Positions 8,222-16,685 are shown, numbered from the stretch's first letter. The stretch: DNA of 64,000 nucleotides from DAOMFM01 sp035429825 (GCA_044224215.1 JBGAKX010000002.1:33114-97113); one strand, 5' to 3'. Numbers and translations: made by a program. Notes: a model not told the origin generated them from the letters alone.

Positions 8222-8326
8222 GGCCTGGACCTCCTTTCGTGGTCGCGCGGCGCGTCAACTTCCATCCATCTTGAGAATACAACCCTGCGAGTTGCCGTGC
8301 CAGCCGTGCCGCAGTGCGGCGCGAGG

Positions 8327-9304
8327 TCAGGTGTCGCCGTGATGCTCGACGGTTATGACGATCTTTCCTCGGGCATGCTCTTCCAGGACATAGCGGACAG
8401 CCTCGGCCACGTCGCTCAACGGATAACGTCTGTCAATGACGGGCGCGAGCTTGCCGGAAGCGACAAGCTCCCCCAGGATGTCCAGGTCCGAACTGGTCAC
8501 CTTGGCCATGACGAAGCGCATCTTCTTGCTCCCGATCACCGAGAGGAACGGTCCGAGGAGCATCCCCTGGAGCATCTGGGCCCCGCCGCCCCCTGCTATG
8601 ACATAGATTCCATCCGGGTTCAGCGACCGCCTGTAGTCAAAGATCGAGTGGTACGCGTTTGCTGCAAGGATAAGGTCGTACCGTTGCCCGCTTTGCGTGA
8701 AGTCCTCCCGCGTGTAGTCGATCACATGGTCTGCGCCGATCGATCGCGCCGTCTCGACGTTCCTCGTGCTGCACACGGCGGTGACGTCGGCCCCGGACGC
8801 CCTGGCGATCTGCACCGCAAACGTGCCCACGCCACCCGACGCGCCGTCGACCAGAACATGCTGGCCACCCTTGATGTGCGCGACGTCGCGAAGAGCCTGG
8901 AGCGCGGTGAGTCCGGCCACCGGAGTCGCGGCCGCATCGTCGAAAGACACGCCGGCAGGCTTCATCGCGAGCTTGTCTTCGCGGGCACATCCGTACTCGG
9001 CAAACGATCCTCGACACGCACCGAACACCATGTCGCCGGGTTTGAACCGCGTCACGCTGGCGCCGATTGCCTCCACCTCGCCTGAAACGTCGACGCCCAG
9101 TCTCGTCACCTTCGGTCGGCGCAGTCCCCCGGTAAACAGGCGGGCAAACAAGGGCTTTCCAGCCACCATGCGCCAGTCGAGCGCGTTGATGGATGCCGCG
9201 CGAATTCGTATCAGGACCTCGTCGTCCTTCGGGGCAGGTTTTGGTACCTCCACGAGTCTGAGGACGTCCGGCGGTCCGTATTCCGTGTATTCGATCGCTC
9301 TCAT
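8327..9304 (-). CDS. NADPH:quinone reductase-type zinc-independent MDR oxidoreductase
   Basis: 325 residues of the medium-chain dehydrogenase/reductase family. The N-terminal domain begins MRAIEYTEYG and has the GroES-like run LGVDVSGEVEAIG; the Rossmann glycine motif is VDGASGGVGTFAVQIA; the domain closes with VLEEHARGKIVI. No structural or catalytic zinc cysteines are apparent, as in quinone oxidoreductases. It should reduce quinones or enones with NADPH. The frame runs upstream to a TTG at 9400, but homology begins at 9304. A 12-base perfect palindrome lies ten bases before this start. Confidence 0.88.
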   Translation of the reverse strand: MRAIEYTEYGPPDVLRLVEVPKPAPKDDEVLIRIRAASINALDWRMVAGKPLFARLFTGGLRRPKVTRLGVDVSGEVEAIGASVTRFKPGDMVFGACRGSFAEYGCAREDKLAMKPAGVSFDDAAATPVAGLTALQALRDVAHIKGGQHVLVDGASGGVGTFAVQIARASGADVTAVCSTRNVETARSIGADHVIDYTREDFTQSGQRYDLILAANAYHSIFDYRRSLNPDGIYVIAGGGGAQMLQGMLLGPFLSVIGSKKMRFVMAKVTSSDLDILGELVASGKLAPVIDRRYPLSDVAEAVRYVLEEHARGKIVITVEHHGDT

Positions 9305-9313
9305 CGAAGATCC

Positions 9314-9325
9314 GCGAGCGCTCGC
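9314..9325. promoter_or_regulatory. Perfect 12-base palindrome upstream of quinone reductase
   Basis: GCGAGCGCTCGC is a perfect inverted repeat placed 10 bases upstream of the - strand ATG at 9304, flanked on both sides by GATC. The site suits an operator for a dimeric regulator of this reductase gene. No adjacent regulator gene exists to assign it to. Confidence 0.35.
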
Positions 9326-9568
9326 TCGATCCAGGAAGGGTTCGGGCGCGAGAGGTCCGGAAAGGTCTCGACTCGCGCAAGCATGCAGACCACAAGTCAA
9401 ACAGGGCCTTTAGTTTATCATGACTCGAGCGGGCCGGGACCGCGGGTTGTGAGACGCGCGCTGGCCTGGTTCGAGCCATTTGAAACCGATCCGCTACTCG
9501 GCCTCGCGCCCGCACAACCAACCCGTTCCGCGCTTGTTTCCTGAGAGCACTCGGGCCACCCTAGAGCA

Positions 9569-10072
9569 ATGCTTCGCGAGTACATTTGCAGACTGCTTAT
9601 CTTGGCTGCCTGCGCGACGGCCTTTGCATCCGCCGTCGCGGCGAGCGCTCCACGTGCGACAACGGAGCCCGCACGTCAGTCGACGACTGGCTTTGTGCTG
9701 GGAACGTGGACCGGAACATCGACGTGCGTTGGGGTCCGTCCGGCGTGCAAGAACGAGACGGTGGTCTATCGGTTCGTTGCGATCGACGGTCATCCGCATC
9801 AGGTACGCCTGCTCGCCGACAAGATCATCGACGGCAAACGGGTCGCGATGGGCGCGCTCGTTCTCGACGTCGATGAAAAGGCCGGAACGCTACGCGGCGA
9901 ATTCGTCCGCGGACACACGCACGGCGTGTGGTCCTACTCGGTCGAGGGCGACTCCATGAAGGGCACGCTGGTGATACTGCCGGAAGGAACCGTCGGGCGC
10001 GACGTCAAGGCACGCCGCGCGAAGGACGACGAGGTACCCGCAGCACCGCCGCTCAGTGACTATGACGAGTGA
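9569..10072 (+). CDS. Secreted protein of unknown function, lipocalin-like
   Basis: 167 residues with a signal peptide (basic start, hydrophobic residues about 8-25, cleavage near ASA). The mature part reads as beta strands: FVLGTWTGTSTCVG, VYRFVAIDG, LVLDVDEKAGTLRGEF and HGVWSYSVEGDSMKGTL, the pattern of a small beta-barrel. Two cysteines (about residues 53 and 60) could form a disulfide. The tail is acidic and proline-rich. Family not identified. The next gene begins 9 bases later. The 264-base gap before it (9305-9568) holds only the palindrome noted above. Confidence 0.7.
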   Translation: MLREYICRLLILAACATAFASAVAASAPRATTEPARQSTTGFVLGTWTGTSTCVGVRPACKNETVVYRFVAIDGHPHQVRLLADKIIDGKRVAMGALVLDVDEKAGTLRGEFVRGHTHGVWSYSVEGDSMKGTLVILPEGTVGRDVKARRAKDDEVPAAPPLSDYDE

Positions 10073-10081
10073 TCCTCACCG

Positions 10082-10507
10082 ATGTATGCACTCGCTCTGA
10101 CGACCACCGTCGTTCTGGCGTGCCTGTCGCTGCTCCACGTCTACTGGGCAGCCGGCGGTGTCGCCGGCATCGATTCGGTCATACCGACGGTCGACGGGAA
10201 GCGGACGCTCGATCCGTCGCCTCTCGCGTCGGTCGTCGTGGCGACCGCGCTCGCCGTTGCCGCAGCAGTTGTGTTCGCCTCGACGGGAACGCTCCGATCC
10301 GTCGCGCCGATGTGGTTCGTTCGAGTTGGGCTCGTCGTGCTTGCGATGGTGTTTCTCGCCAGGGCGATCGGTGACTTTCGGATCATCGGGTTCACAAAGC
10401 GAATTCGGGACACGCGATTCGCCCGAATGGACTACCTGGTGTTCTCGCCGCTGTGCGCGAGTCTTTCCATCGCCTGCGGAACGTTGGCGGTGTACGGCAC
10501 GCCATAA
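10082..10507 (+). CDS. DUF3995 family membrane protein
   Basis: 141 residues with four hydrophobic segments (about residues 3-25, 48-68, 76-98 and 117-137). The start carries LLHVYWAAGG, the hallmark of DUF3995, and the third helix is followed by RAIGDFRIIGF, also typical. Function unknown. It follows the secreted protein gene by 9 bases, so the two may be coexpressed. Confidence 0.8.
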   Translation: MYALALTTTVVLACLSLLHVYWAAGGVAGIDSVIPTVDGKRTLDPSPLASVVVATALAVAAAVVFASTGTLRSVAPMWFVRVGLVVLAMVFLARAIGDFRIIGFTKRIRDTRFARMDYLVFSPLCASLSIACGTLAVYGTP

Positions 10508-10652
10508 CCTGTTTCGGAACTGTGGTTGCCGGAAACGTCGACAACTGGGCCATATGTCCGAAGCCCACGTTGAACGGGTTGGCAGGTTGTCGTATCGATG
10601 CTTGCGCGCGCCACTTGATACTGGTCGTTGGGCGGCGTAGGAATCTGCACGT

Positions 10653-10973
10653 ATGGCATTCGGATTCCCCGCACGCTTTGCACGGAGCCACTCCTATCGA
10701 CTCGGCGAAGCCGAACTGCTCGAGGTTGCGAAGGCCGCGCTCACGAATCTGGACTGGCCTTACGAGGCGCGGTCAGGAACGGAAGTCCGCGCCCGCCCAG
10801 CGCGAGACGCCAGGTCGTGGGGCGAAGAGATGCGGGTTGCGATACTTCCGGGCGGCGTGATGCGTGCCGAGAGTCGGTGTGCCGGCGTGCGCTTCCAGAT
10901 CTTTGACTTTGGAAAGAACAGGAGCAATGTCGACGCCTTCTTCGCACGGGTCGACGGGCTGATCGGTTTGTAG
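10653..10973 (+). CDS. Small conserved protein, SWGE/GKN type, unknown function
   Basis: 106 residues, no signal or membrane segment. It shows EVAKAALTNLDWPY, then ARSWGEEMRVAIL, RAESRC and FDFGKNRSNVDAFF. I recall this order (SWGE, SRC, GKN-NV) from small uncharacterised domains found alone or before membrane helices in diverse bacteria. The 145 bases before it hold no gene; GTAGGAATC shortly before the ATG may be a weak -10. Confidence 0.62.
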   Translation: MAFGFPARFARSHSYRLGEAELLEVAKAALTNLDWPYEARSGTEVRARPARDARSWGEEMRVAILPGGVMRAESRCAGVRFQIFDFGKNRSNVDAFFARVDGLIGL

Positions 10974-11042
10974 GAGCGACTGACAGACCGGGAGCTCTTG
11001 CGCGTTCATCCAGAGCCGTCACATGCATACGAGGATCGCATC

Positions 11043-11744
11043 ATGACACGACACATCGGAATCGTCGGGTGCTCGGCAGAGGGGGCTTCCCTGTGCTATC
11101 GAACGATCTGTGCCGAGGGCGCACGAGTCCTTGGTCCCCACGCCCATCCGGAGGTGTCCATGCATACTCCGTCATTCAGGGAGTATGTCGACTGTCTCGA
11201 TCGAGACGACCTCCAGGGTGTTGCCGAGCTGATGCTCGAGTCGGCGCGAAAGCTGGCTGCAATCGGCGCCGACTTCCTGATCTGCCCGGACAACACGATC
11301 CACTCGGCGTTCGGCCTTGTCGAGCCGCGTTCGCCGCGCCCGTGGCTGCACATCGCGGCGGTCGTGGCCGATGAGGCGGTCTCGCGCGGGTACAGGCACG
11401 TGGGCATCACGGGGACCGAGTGGCTCGTAAACAGCTCCGTCTACCCGGAGCAGCTCACGGCCAGGGGACTCGAGTACACGCGTCCAGGCGAGGCCGAGCG
11501 GCGGGAAATCCACCGGATCATCATGGACGAGCTGGTCGCCGGAGTCTTCGCGCCGCGTTCGGTCGAGTACTTTCAGCACGTTATTCAGCAATTGGCCGGG
11601 AACGGCTGCGATTCGGTCGCCCTGGGCTGTACGGAGATCCCGCTCATCATCAACGATCAGAATTCTCCGCTTCCCACGCTTGACAGCACGCGCCTTCTCG
11701 CCAGGGCGGCTCTCAAACGCGCGGTGGAAGGCGAGAGCGTATAG
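11043..11744 (+). CDS. Aspartate/glutamate racemase family protein
   Basis: 233 residues. Both catalytic cysteines of Asp/Glu racemases are present: Cys81 in LICPDNTIH and Cys196 in LGCTEIPL; the N-terminal IGIVGCSAEG and central GITGTEW strands also fit. Racemases of this type interconvert L- and D-aspartate or glutamate without cofactor, supplying D-amino acids. The first cysteine motif is CPDNT instead of the more usual CNTxH, so the substrate may differ. Start at ATG 11043; a GTG 45 bases upstream is in frame but has no homology support. Confidence 0.87.
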   Translation: MTRHIGIVGCSAEGASLCYRTICAEGARVLGPHAHPEVSMHTPSFREYVDCLDRDDLQGVAELMLESARKLAAIGADFLICPDNTIHSAFGLVEPRSPRPWLHIAAVVADEAVSRGYRHVGITGTEWLVNSSVYPEQLTARGLEYTRPGEAERREIHRIIMDELVAGVFAPRSVEYFQHVIQQLAGNGCDSVALGCTEIPLIINDQNSPLPTLDSTRLLARAALKRAVEGESV

Positions 11745-11819
11745 TGACCGTGCATCGGCGATCGCACCGGTGCGCGCGTTGGATCATTACATTCGGCGAC
11801 TGAATATGAGGCGACTCGC

Positions 11820-12356
11820 ATGACGGTCTCGGTCTTTGTCGGTACAAGCGTGGATGGCTTTATCGCGCGGCGGAACGGTGATTTTGACTTCCTGCCCGAA
11901 GGCGGAGGCGAGCCCCACGGATACGACGAATTCATGGCAAGCGTCGATGCGCTTGTCATCGGCCGCATGACCTTTGAGAAGGTCGTGACGTTTGAGGCGT
12001 GGCCATATGGTGCAAAGCGCGTCGTGGTCCTGAGTAGTCGCCCGGTCGACCTCTCCGCGGCCCGAGGCGGCATTGTTGAGCAGATGGCCGGGCCCCCGGC
12101 CGAAATCGTGTCGCAACTCGCCGCTCGTGGGATGCACCACCTCTACGTCGATGGCGGGGTCACGATTCAGCGATTCCTCAGCGCGGGGCTCGTTCAACGT
12201 CTGATCATCACGCGGGTACCTGTGCTCATTGGGGATGGAATTCCACTCTTCGGTGCCCTTCCGCACGATGTTCGACTCCATCACATTGCGACGCGGCACT
12301 ATCCGAGTGGTCTGGTCCAGAGCGAGTACCACGTCCTCGAGGGCCTTGGAATTTGA
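11820..12356 (+). CDS. Dihydrofolate reductase-like (RibD C-terminal) protein
   Basis: 178 residues of the DHFR/RibD reductase fold: VFVGTSVDGFIARRNGDFDFL at the start, DALVIGRMTFEKV in the middle, then YVDGGVTIQRFLSAGL and RVPVLIGDGIPLF, all classical blocks of the dihydrofolate reductase family outside folA. It probably uses NADPH; the substrate is unknown and it is not a true folA or ribD. A VOC gene follows after 10 bases. Confidence 0.87.
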   Translation: MTVSVFVGTSVDGFIARRNGDFDFLPEGGGEPHGYDEFMASVDALVIGRMTFEKVVTFEAWPYGAKRVVVLSSRPVDLSAARGGIVEQMAGPPAEIVSQLAARGMHHLYVDGGVTIQRFLSAGLVQRLIITRVPVLIGDGIPLFGALPHDVRLHHIATRHYPSGLVQSEYHVLEGLGI

Positions 12357-12366
12357 GTGAAGCACC

Positions 12367-12729
12367 GTGAAGATCCTCGGACTCGACCACATACAAGTTG
12401 CCATTCCGCCGGACGGAGAAGATCGGGCGCGCCGTTTCTACGGCGGCGTCCTCGGACTCGCAGAAATCCCGAAGCCGCCCGACCTGGCAGTTCGCGGCGG
12501 CCTCTGGTTCGAATGTGGATCGCAGCAGCTTCATCTCGGCGTCGAGATGGACTTTCGGCCCGCGCGCAAGGCGCACCCGGCGCTGCTCGTCGACGGGCTC
12601 GTCGACCTGATGGGCACGCTTGCGGACGCAGGTTGCGTGGTGAAGCCCGGTGAGAGCCTTCGTGGCGTGCGCCGGTGCTTCGTCGACGATCCCTTTGGAA
12701 ACCGCATCGAGTTGATGGAACACGAATAG
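12367..12729 (+). CDS. VOC family protein (glyoxalase-like)
   Basis: 120 residues from GTG 12367. Metal ligand positions look complete: His8 in LDHIQVAI, His in QLHLGVE near residue 57 and Glu in NRIELME near the end, so a metal-dependent enzyme is possible. The DDPFGNRIEL strand and RRFYGGVLGL helix are typical. It lies 10 bases after the DHFR-like gene and is probably cotranscribed with it. Confidence 0.83.
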   Translation: MKILGLDHIQVAIPPDGEDRARRFYGGVLGLAEIPKPPDLAVRGGLWFECGSQQLHLGVEMDFRPARKAHPALLVDGLVDLMGTLADAGCVVKPGESLRGVRRCFVDDPFGNRIELMEHE

Positions 12730-12833
12730 ACAGGCGCAACTGCTGAATTCAGTCTCCCTGCGGCTGTTCGTCGTATGCGCTCCTTGCGTGAAGGCGGGCT
12801 CAGGCACAGACTTGAAGCAAGGGGGGAAGCGAG

Positions 12834-13031
12834 ATGAAGACATCAGCTCTTACACTTCCTGAGGTCTGGCTGATTGCCGCCACGCGCGGCATGCTGGGGG
12901 CGGGTATCGGCTTGCTTGTTGCGCATCGGTTGAGTGATCGAAAGCGACGGACGATCGGACGAACCCTGGTTGCAATCGGGGCGCTGACGACGATTCCACT
13001 GGTCGTCGACGTGCTGTCCAAGCGGCGATAG
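12834..13031 (+). CDS. Small membrane protein (65 aa)
   Basis: 65 residues with two hydrophobic segments, about 8-28 and 43-60, joined by a basic loop (RLSDRKRRTIGRT). The block ATRGMLGAGIGLL followed by GALTTIP recurs in small conserved hypothetical proteins of soil bacteria. GGGGGAAGCGAG precedes the ATG. Function unknown. Confidence 0.68.
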   Translation: MKTSALTLPEVWLIAATRGMLGAGIGLLVAHRLSDRKRRTIGRTLVAIGALTTIPLVVDVLSKRR

Positions 13032-13126
13032 GTTTGCAGCTGGCGTCACGGCACGACCGGTCGGGGCCGGACCGACGAGCGCTCGGCAACATCGGCCGAT
13101 GAGCGCGCGCCCGTCACACAGTCGAC

Positions 13127-13648
13127 ATGCGAAAGATCTCGAGACCATCTCCCGGTGAATATGCGCCGCAGGCGGAGGCGTACATCCAACTCGTTCCCCA
13201 TACGGATCTCGTCCTCGAGTGCCTGCTCGATAGTCTTACGACAACGCGGGACCTCGTGGCCGCTCTCTCGCCCGAACAGCTCGCATACCGGTACGCGCCC
13301 GGCAAATGGACCATCAAGCAGATCGTGGCGCATCTGTGTGACGACGAACGAATCTACGTGTACCGGGCGCTGAGATTCGCTCGTGGCGATTCCACGCCGC
13401 TGCCCGGGTTCGATCAGGATCTCTTTGCCGAAATGTCGAACGCGGACGAGCGCGACATCGGCGATCTCCTCGAAGAGCTCAGCAGGGTGCGCCTGGCATC
13501 GGTCTCGTTCTTCGACGGGCTCGCAGACGACGCGCTCTCGCGTCGGGGGACGGCGGACGGGTCCACCATGACGGTGGGCGCCATTGCCTATCACATTGCG
13601 GGGCACGAGCTGCGCCATCTGCAGGTTGTCAGGGAACGGTATCTGTAG
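13127..13648 (+). CDS. DinB family protein
   Basis: 173 residues. The DinB metal triad is clear: His in KQIVAHLCDDER and the HxxxH pair in HIAGHELRHLQ. The segment YAPGKWTIKQI before the first histidine is characteristic of this DinB branch. It should form a dimeric four-helix bundle with a divalent metal and act as a thiol S-transferase or unknown hydrolase. The Shine-Dalgarno before 13127 is poor. Confidence 0.86.
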   Translation: MRKISRPSPGEYAPQAEAYIQLVPHTDLVLECLLDSLTTTRDLVAALSPEQLAYRYAPGKWTIKQIVAHLCDDERIYVYRALRFARGDSTPLPGFDQDLFAEMSNADERDIGDLLEELSRVRLASVSFFDGLADDALSRRGTADGSTMTVGAIAYHIAGHELRHLQVVRERYL

Positions 13649-13798
13649 CCGCGTTGCTCTGGGACGTGACGGTCGACGTGGCACGGGGCGGTTCCGATTT
13701 CGTGCATTGCGACCCGTGTGATGTGGGCGCGGGAGTCCCCTGGCGCCTCACGCACGGCGATCGCACGTCACGCGGCGCCGACGGTCGGCCTCGTCCTG

Positions 13799-13804
13799 TA
13801 TCAT
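13799..13804 (+). promoter_or_regulatory. -10 element (TATCAT), near-leaderless
   Basis: TATCAT ends 8 bases before ATG 13813 and there is no Shine-Dalgarno in between. Transcription starting about seven bases after the box would begin one or two bases before the start codon. No convincing -35 is visible. Confidence 0.4.
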
Positions 13805-13812
13805 CTGGCGCC

Positions 13813-14460
13813 ATGAAGCTCATATCGATCAACGTTGGACTGCCCCGCGAGATCGTCTGGCGCGACACAACCGTCACGACGGGGATCTTCAAGCAACCCG
13901 TCGAGGGACCGGTGATGGTGCGGACACTGAATCTCGATGGCGACCGGCAAGCCGATCTCTCAGTCCACGGCGGAGTCGACAAGGCAATTTACGCCTACCC
14001 GGGCGAGCACTATGGCTACTGGCGCGGCGAGCTGGAGAACACCGAGTTGCCGTGGGGGATGTTCGGCGAGAACTTCACCGTTGAGGGGTTGCACGAGGAC
14101 TCGGTGTACATCGGGGACCGCTACGGCATTGGCGACGTCGAGGTGGCCGTCACACAACCGCGGCTGCCATGCTACAAGCTCGGCGCACGGTTCGGTCGTG
14201 CGGATTTCGTGAAGAGATTTCTCGCAAGTCGACGCACCGGCTTCTACTTCTCAGTGAGGAAGGAAGGGCTCGCACAGGCCGGCGACGCAATACAACTCCT
14301 TGACCGGCCGCAAACACGAATCAGCGTGTCCGACATCACGCGAGTTTATGCATTCGAGAAGGACGATCTCGATACGATTCGGGAGGCGTTGCGTGTAGAG
14401 GCGCTCCCGGAGAGTTGGAGAAGCTACTTTCAGCATCAGCTCGAGAAGCGAGCCGGGTAG
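13813..14460 (+). CDS. MOSC domain protein, YiiM type
   Basis: 215 residues with the YiiM order: ISINVGLPREI at the start, VHGGVDKAIYAYP, PWGMFGENFTVEGL, QPRLPCYKLG with the MOSC cysteine near residue 119, and a C-terminal three-helix domain (ISVSDITRVYAF). YiiM proteins take part in molybdenum-cofactor-dependent reduction of N-hydroxylated compounds such as 6-hydroxylaminopurine. This is a different MOSC subfamily from the gene at 7198. ATG 13813 is chosen because it starts the family block; an in-frame ATG at 13654 is far upstream. Confidence 0.88.
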   Translation: MKLISINVGLPREIVWRDTTVTTGIFKQPVEGPVMVRTLNLDGDRQADLSVHGGVDKAIYAYPGEHYGYWRGELENTELPWGMFGENFTVEGLHEDSVYIGDRYGIGDVEVAVTQPRLPCYKLGARFGRADFVKRFLASRRTGFYFSVRKEGLAQAGDAIQLLDRPQTRISVSDITRVYAFEKDDLDTIREALRVEALPESWRSYFQHQLEKRAG

Positions 14461-14571
14461 TCGCGTCGCGCGAGCCGGCATCGCGCGTCGCATCGAGTTG
14501 CTGGACCACACGTCGCACGAGCAGCGATGTCGCACGAACGACCGCGGATTTCGCTCGTGTCATTTTCGCGC

Positions 14572-14577
14572 TAGACT
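14572..14577 (+). promoter_or_regulatory. -10 element (TAGACT), near-leaderless
   Basis: TAGACT lies 11 bases before ATG 14589, with no Shine-Dalgarno between them. The predicted leader would be about five bases. Confidence 0.35.
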
Positions 14578-14588
14578 CGATTTCGATT

Positions 14589-15044
14589 ATGGATCTTCAC
14601 GAACTGCTTCTCGAAAACCGCGCGCGTGCCGTCGACGAAGCGCTTGTCGGCCTGTCTCGCTCGGCGTTGCCGCACTACTCGGTTGAACGGACTGCACAGA
14701 ACCGTGTCCGCCTCGAGCGGCTCTACGACCTGTGTCTCCAGTGCATTGCGGACCGTTCCCTTACGCCGATATGCGACTATGCGCGCCAGGTCGCCGGCGA
14801 GCGACATCGGGAAGGCATCGATCTTCGTGAAGTTCACACGGCGTTCAATGTTCTGGAAGAGTCGATCTGGCGCCTCATCACCGCGAACATGCAGCCGCCC
14901 GAGGTGGTCAGGGCGTTGGGTCAGGCGAGCACCGTTCTGGGGGCGGGTAAGCAGGCCCTAGCCATCGAGTATGTGAATCTCGCCGGTCACCACGACCCTG
15001 GCCAGTCGCTCGACTTGACCGAGCTGTTCAAGGGCACGACGTAG
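14589..15044 (+). CDS. RsbRD N-terminal-type sensor domain, stand-alone
   Basis: 151 residues, all helical. The pattern HELLLENRARAVDEALVGL, PHYSVERTAQNRVRLERLYDL, a DYARQVAGERHREGIDLREVHTA block and SIWRLI fits the N-terminal helical domain of RsbRD-type stressosome proteins and related histidine-kinase inputs. No STAS or kinase domain follows, so the input domain stands alone. It may act as a partner to signalling proteins encoded elsewhere. An in-frame reading upstream to 14415 overlaps the MOSC gene and is not supported. Confidence 0.7.
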   Translation: MDLHELLLENRARAVDEALVGLSRSALPHYSVERTAQNRVRLERLYDLCLQCIADRSLTPICDYARQVAGERHREGIDLREVHTAFNVLEESIWRLITANMQPPEVVRALGQASTVLGAGKQALAIEYVNLAGHHDPGQSLDLTELFKGTT

Positions 15045-15061
15045 TCACGGTTCTTTCGCTC

Positions 15062-15574
15062 ATGGGGATACCGGGCATGACCCGTACTCGCACAACGCGC
15101 GGAACGCTTCTCGCACTCGCAAGCATTTTATTTGCAGTACTTACGGCGGGTGGCCAGGTGGTTCCGGGGCAGTCCGGCTACACGATCGAGCCGGGCGAAC
15201 CGTCCGACCTCCACGGCGTCAAGACGGTGTTCGTTGCCATCGTTGCGACCGACGTGGAGCGTGCACGTTTCACCCAGGCACTCGAAGCGCTCGACCTGAC
15301 CGTCGTAGACGACCAGGACACGGCGGATGTCACGTTGCTGCTCGCTTCTCCGGTCACGAGCGTCGGCGGTGTGCCGGTCGCCTCGGGCAGCAGCACGTTG
15401 TCCAACGGCGCCGAGAACGCACCCCACATCACGGTCGCGATCATCCGTGCGGCGGGAAAGGACCACGGACGCATCGTGTACACGAGACGCTTCCCGGTCG
15501 GTGGCTCGGAGGCTCCACTGGCGAACCTGCTGGAGCGGTTTCGCGAAATCTACAAGAGCGCGAATCCCACGTAG
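15062..15574 (+). CDS. Secreted protein of unknown function
   Basis: 170 residues with a signal peptide (TRTRTTRGTLLALASILFAV, cleavage near TAGG). The mature protein has GVKTVFVAIVATDVERARFTQ, a DTADVTLLLASP strand and GRIVYTRRFPVG followed by a terminal amphipathic helix, compatible with a compact alpha/beta domain seen in periplasmic DUF4136-like or LptE-like proteins; this is only a resemblance. Start could be ATG 15062 or 15077; the second sits closer to the signal peptide. Confidence 0.65.
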   Translation: MGIPGMTRTRTTRGTLLALASILFAVLTAGGQVVPGQSGYTIEPGEPSDLHGVKTVFVAIVATDVERARFTQALEALDLTVVDDQDTADVTLLLASPVTSVGGVPVASGSSTLSNGAENAPHITVAIIRAAGKDHGRIVYTRRFPVGGSEAPLANLLERFREIYKSANPT

Positions 15575-15613
15575 CGCCGGGTGCGATGCGGCGCACTGCG
15601 GGCGGCGCGCGTG

Positions 15614-16051
15614 TTACGAAGCCGGGTGCAAGGGAAGCCCGAAGTGGTGGCACTCGATCCGCATCCGCTTCAGCAGATAGAAGCGATGGGCCGCAAAGCG
15701 ATGAACCCCCGAGTCCAGGTGCAGCTCGTCGCAGTTGTCCTCCCTGGCATACGCCACGATCCAGTCAAAGAGCGCGCCCCCGTAGCCCTTCGAACGGTCC
15801 GCGCTCGCGCACACAAGGTCATCGACATAGAGAAAGCGGCCCCACGCCAGACACTCCGAGACGCGGAATCCGGCGACCGCTCTGACCTCCCCGTCGAGGA
15901 CATACGCAAGCTGGTAGGCCGCGATCTCGCCTTGTCGCCGCACGCGACGCAGAAACTCGTCGGGTTGCACGTGCGGGCGCAACTCGCTCATCACCGGATA
16001 GCAACTTTGAATCTCGCCATCGGAGCGGGCGATTCGAATGTCGTGCGCCAT
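15614..16051 (-). CDS. GNAT family N-acetyltransferase
   Basis: 145 residues on the - strand. It has a short N-terminal helix, then FLRRVRRQGEIAAYQLAYVLDG, GRFLYVDDLVCA as strand beta-4, and RSKGYGGALFDWIV as the acetyl-CoA loop with a Q/R-x-x-G-x-G/A variant. The C-terminal HRFYLLKRMRI helix is the usual last block. GGAGG five bases before ATG 16051 sets the start. It is the only - strand GNAT here. Acceptor unknown. Confidence 0.85.
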   Translation of the reverse strand: MAHDIRIARSDGEIQSCYPVMSELRPHVQPDEFLRRVRRQGEIAAYQLAYVLDGEVRAVAGFRVSECLAWGRFLYVDDLVCASADRSKGYGGALFDWIVAYAREDNCDELHLDSGVHRFAAHRFYLLKRMRIECHHFGLPLHPAS

Positions 16052-16064
16052 GTGATCCTCCATC

Positions 16065-16082
16065 AACGTGAACGTGAACGTG
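16065..16082. repeat. Three tandem copies of AACGTG
   Basis: AACGTG is repeated three times exactly in the leader of the - strand GNAT gene. Such short arrays can change copy number by slippage and so alter leader length. It may also be chance. The rest of this divergent gap (16083-16319) shows no clear gene or operator. Confidence 0.5.
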
Positions 16083-16319
16083 AGGATAGCGACGCCTTCC
16101 CCGTGGGCATAGGACCATTGACTGCGGCCGTAGCGATACCAATTGCCGTTCCGGCCGAGAACGCGGCCCGTGTGACGCGAATCAAGCGAATGCTGGACGG
16201 ATTGTGCGGTCCGTCGAGCGCAAGCGACGTGTACTACGGGGACTGTGATCCGTGATAAGAGGAATCATCCGGTCGCGCCCAAGGCTCAACCAAGGCGTCG
16301 ACACTCGAGTGAGACAACC

Positions 16320-16685
16320 ATGAAGATGAACAGGCTGATCCCGATGCTGCCGGTCAGGAGCATGCCGGCAAGCGTGAACTACTACTGCGGAATGCTGGGT
16401 TTTGAGGTCGAGACGCGCAATGACGACTGGGGCTGGGCAATGCTGCGTTTCGACGAGTGCCGGTTGATGCTGGATCAATCGATCAACGCGCACCCGGCGT
16501 CGCCTCGGGACGCGATCCTCTACCTGTACCCGGACGACATTGTCGAGTATCACAACCAAGTTCGGAAGAACGGCCTGGTCGTGCCCGATCTCGACGTCAC
16601 GTTCTACGGCCTCACCGAATTTCGGATAGACGATCCGGACGGGAACCGGTTGTGGATCGGCCAGGACACGTCGACCGGGGAGTAG
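16320..16685 (+). CDS. VOC family protein (bleomycin resistance type)
   Basis: 121 residues. It starts LIPMLPVRSMPASVNYYCGMLGF, contains WGWAMLRFDECRLML and ends FRIDDPDGNRLWIGQ, the pattern of bleomycin-resistance-type VOC proteins that dimerise to bind a ligand. Metal ligands are not evident. It resembles the VOC genes at 33689 and 58088 in this window. ATG 16320 begins the homology. Confidence 0.84.
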   Translation: MKMNRLIPMLPVRSMPASVNYYCGMLGFEVETRNDDWGWAMLRFDECRLMLDQSINAHPASPRDAILYLYPDDIVEYHNQVRKNGLVVPDLDVTFYGLTEFRIDDPDGNRLWIGQDTSTGE

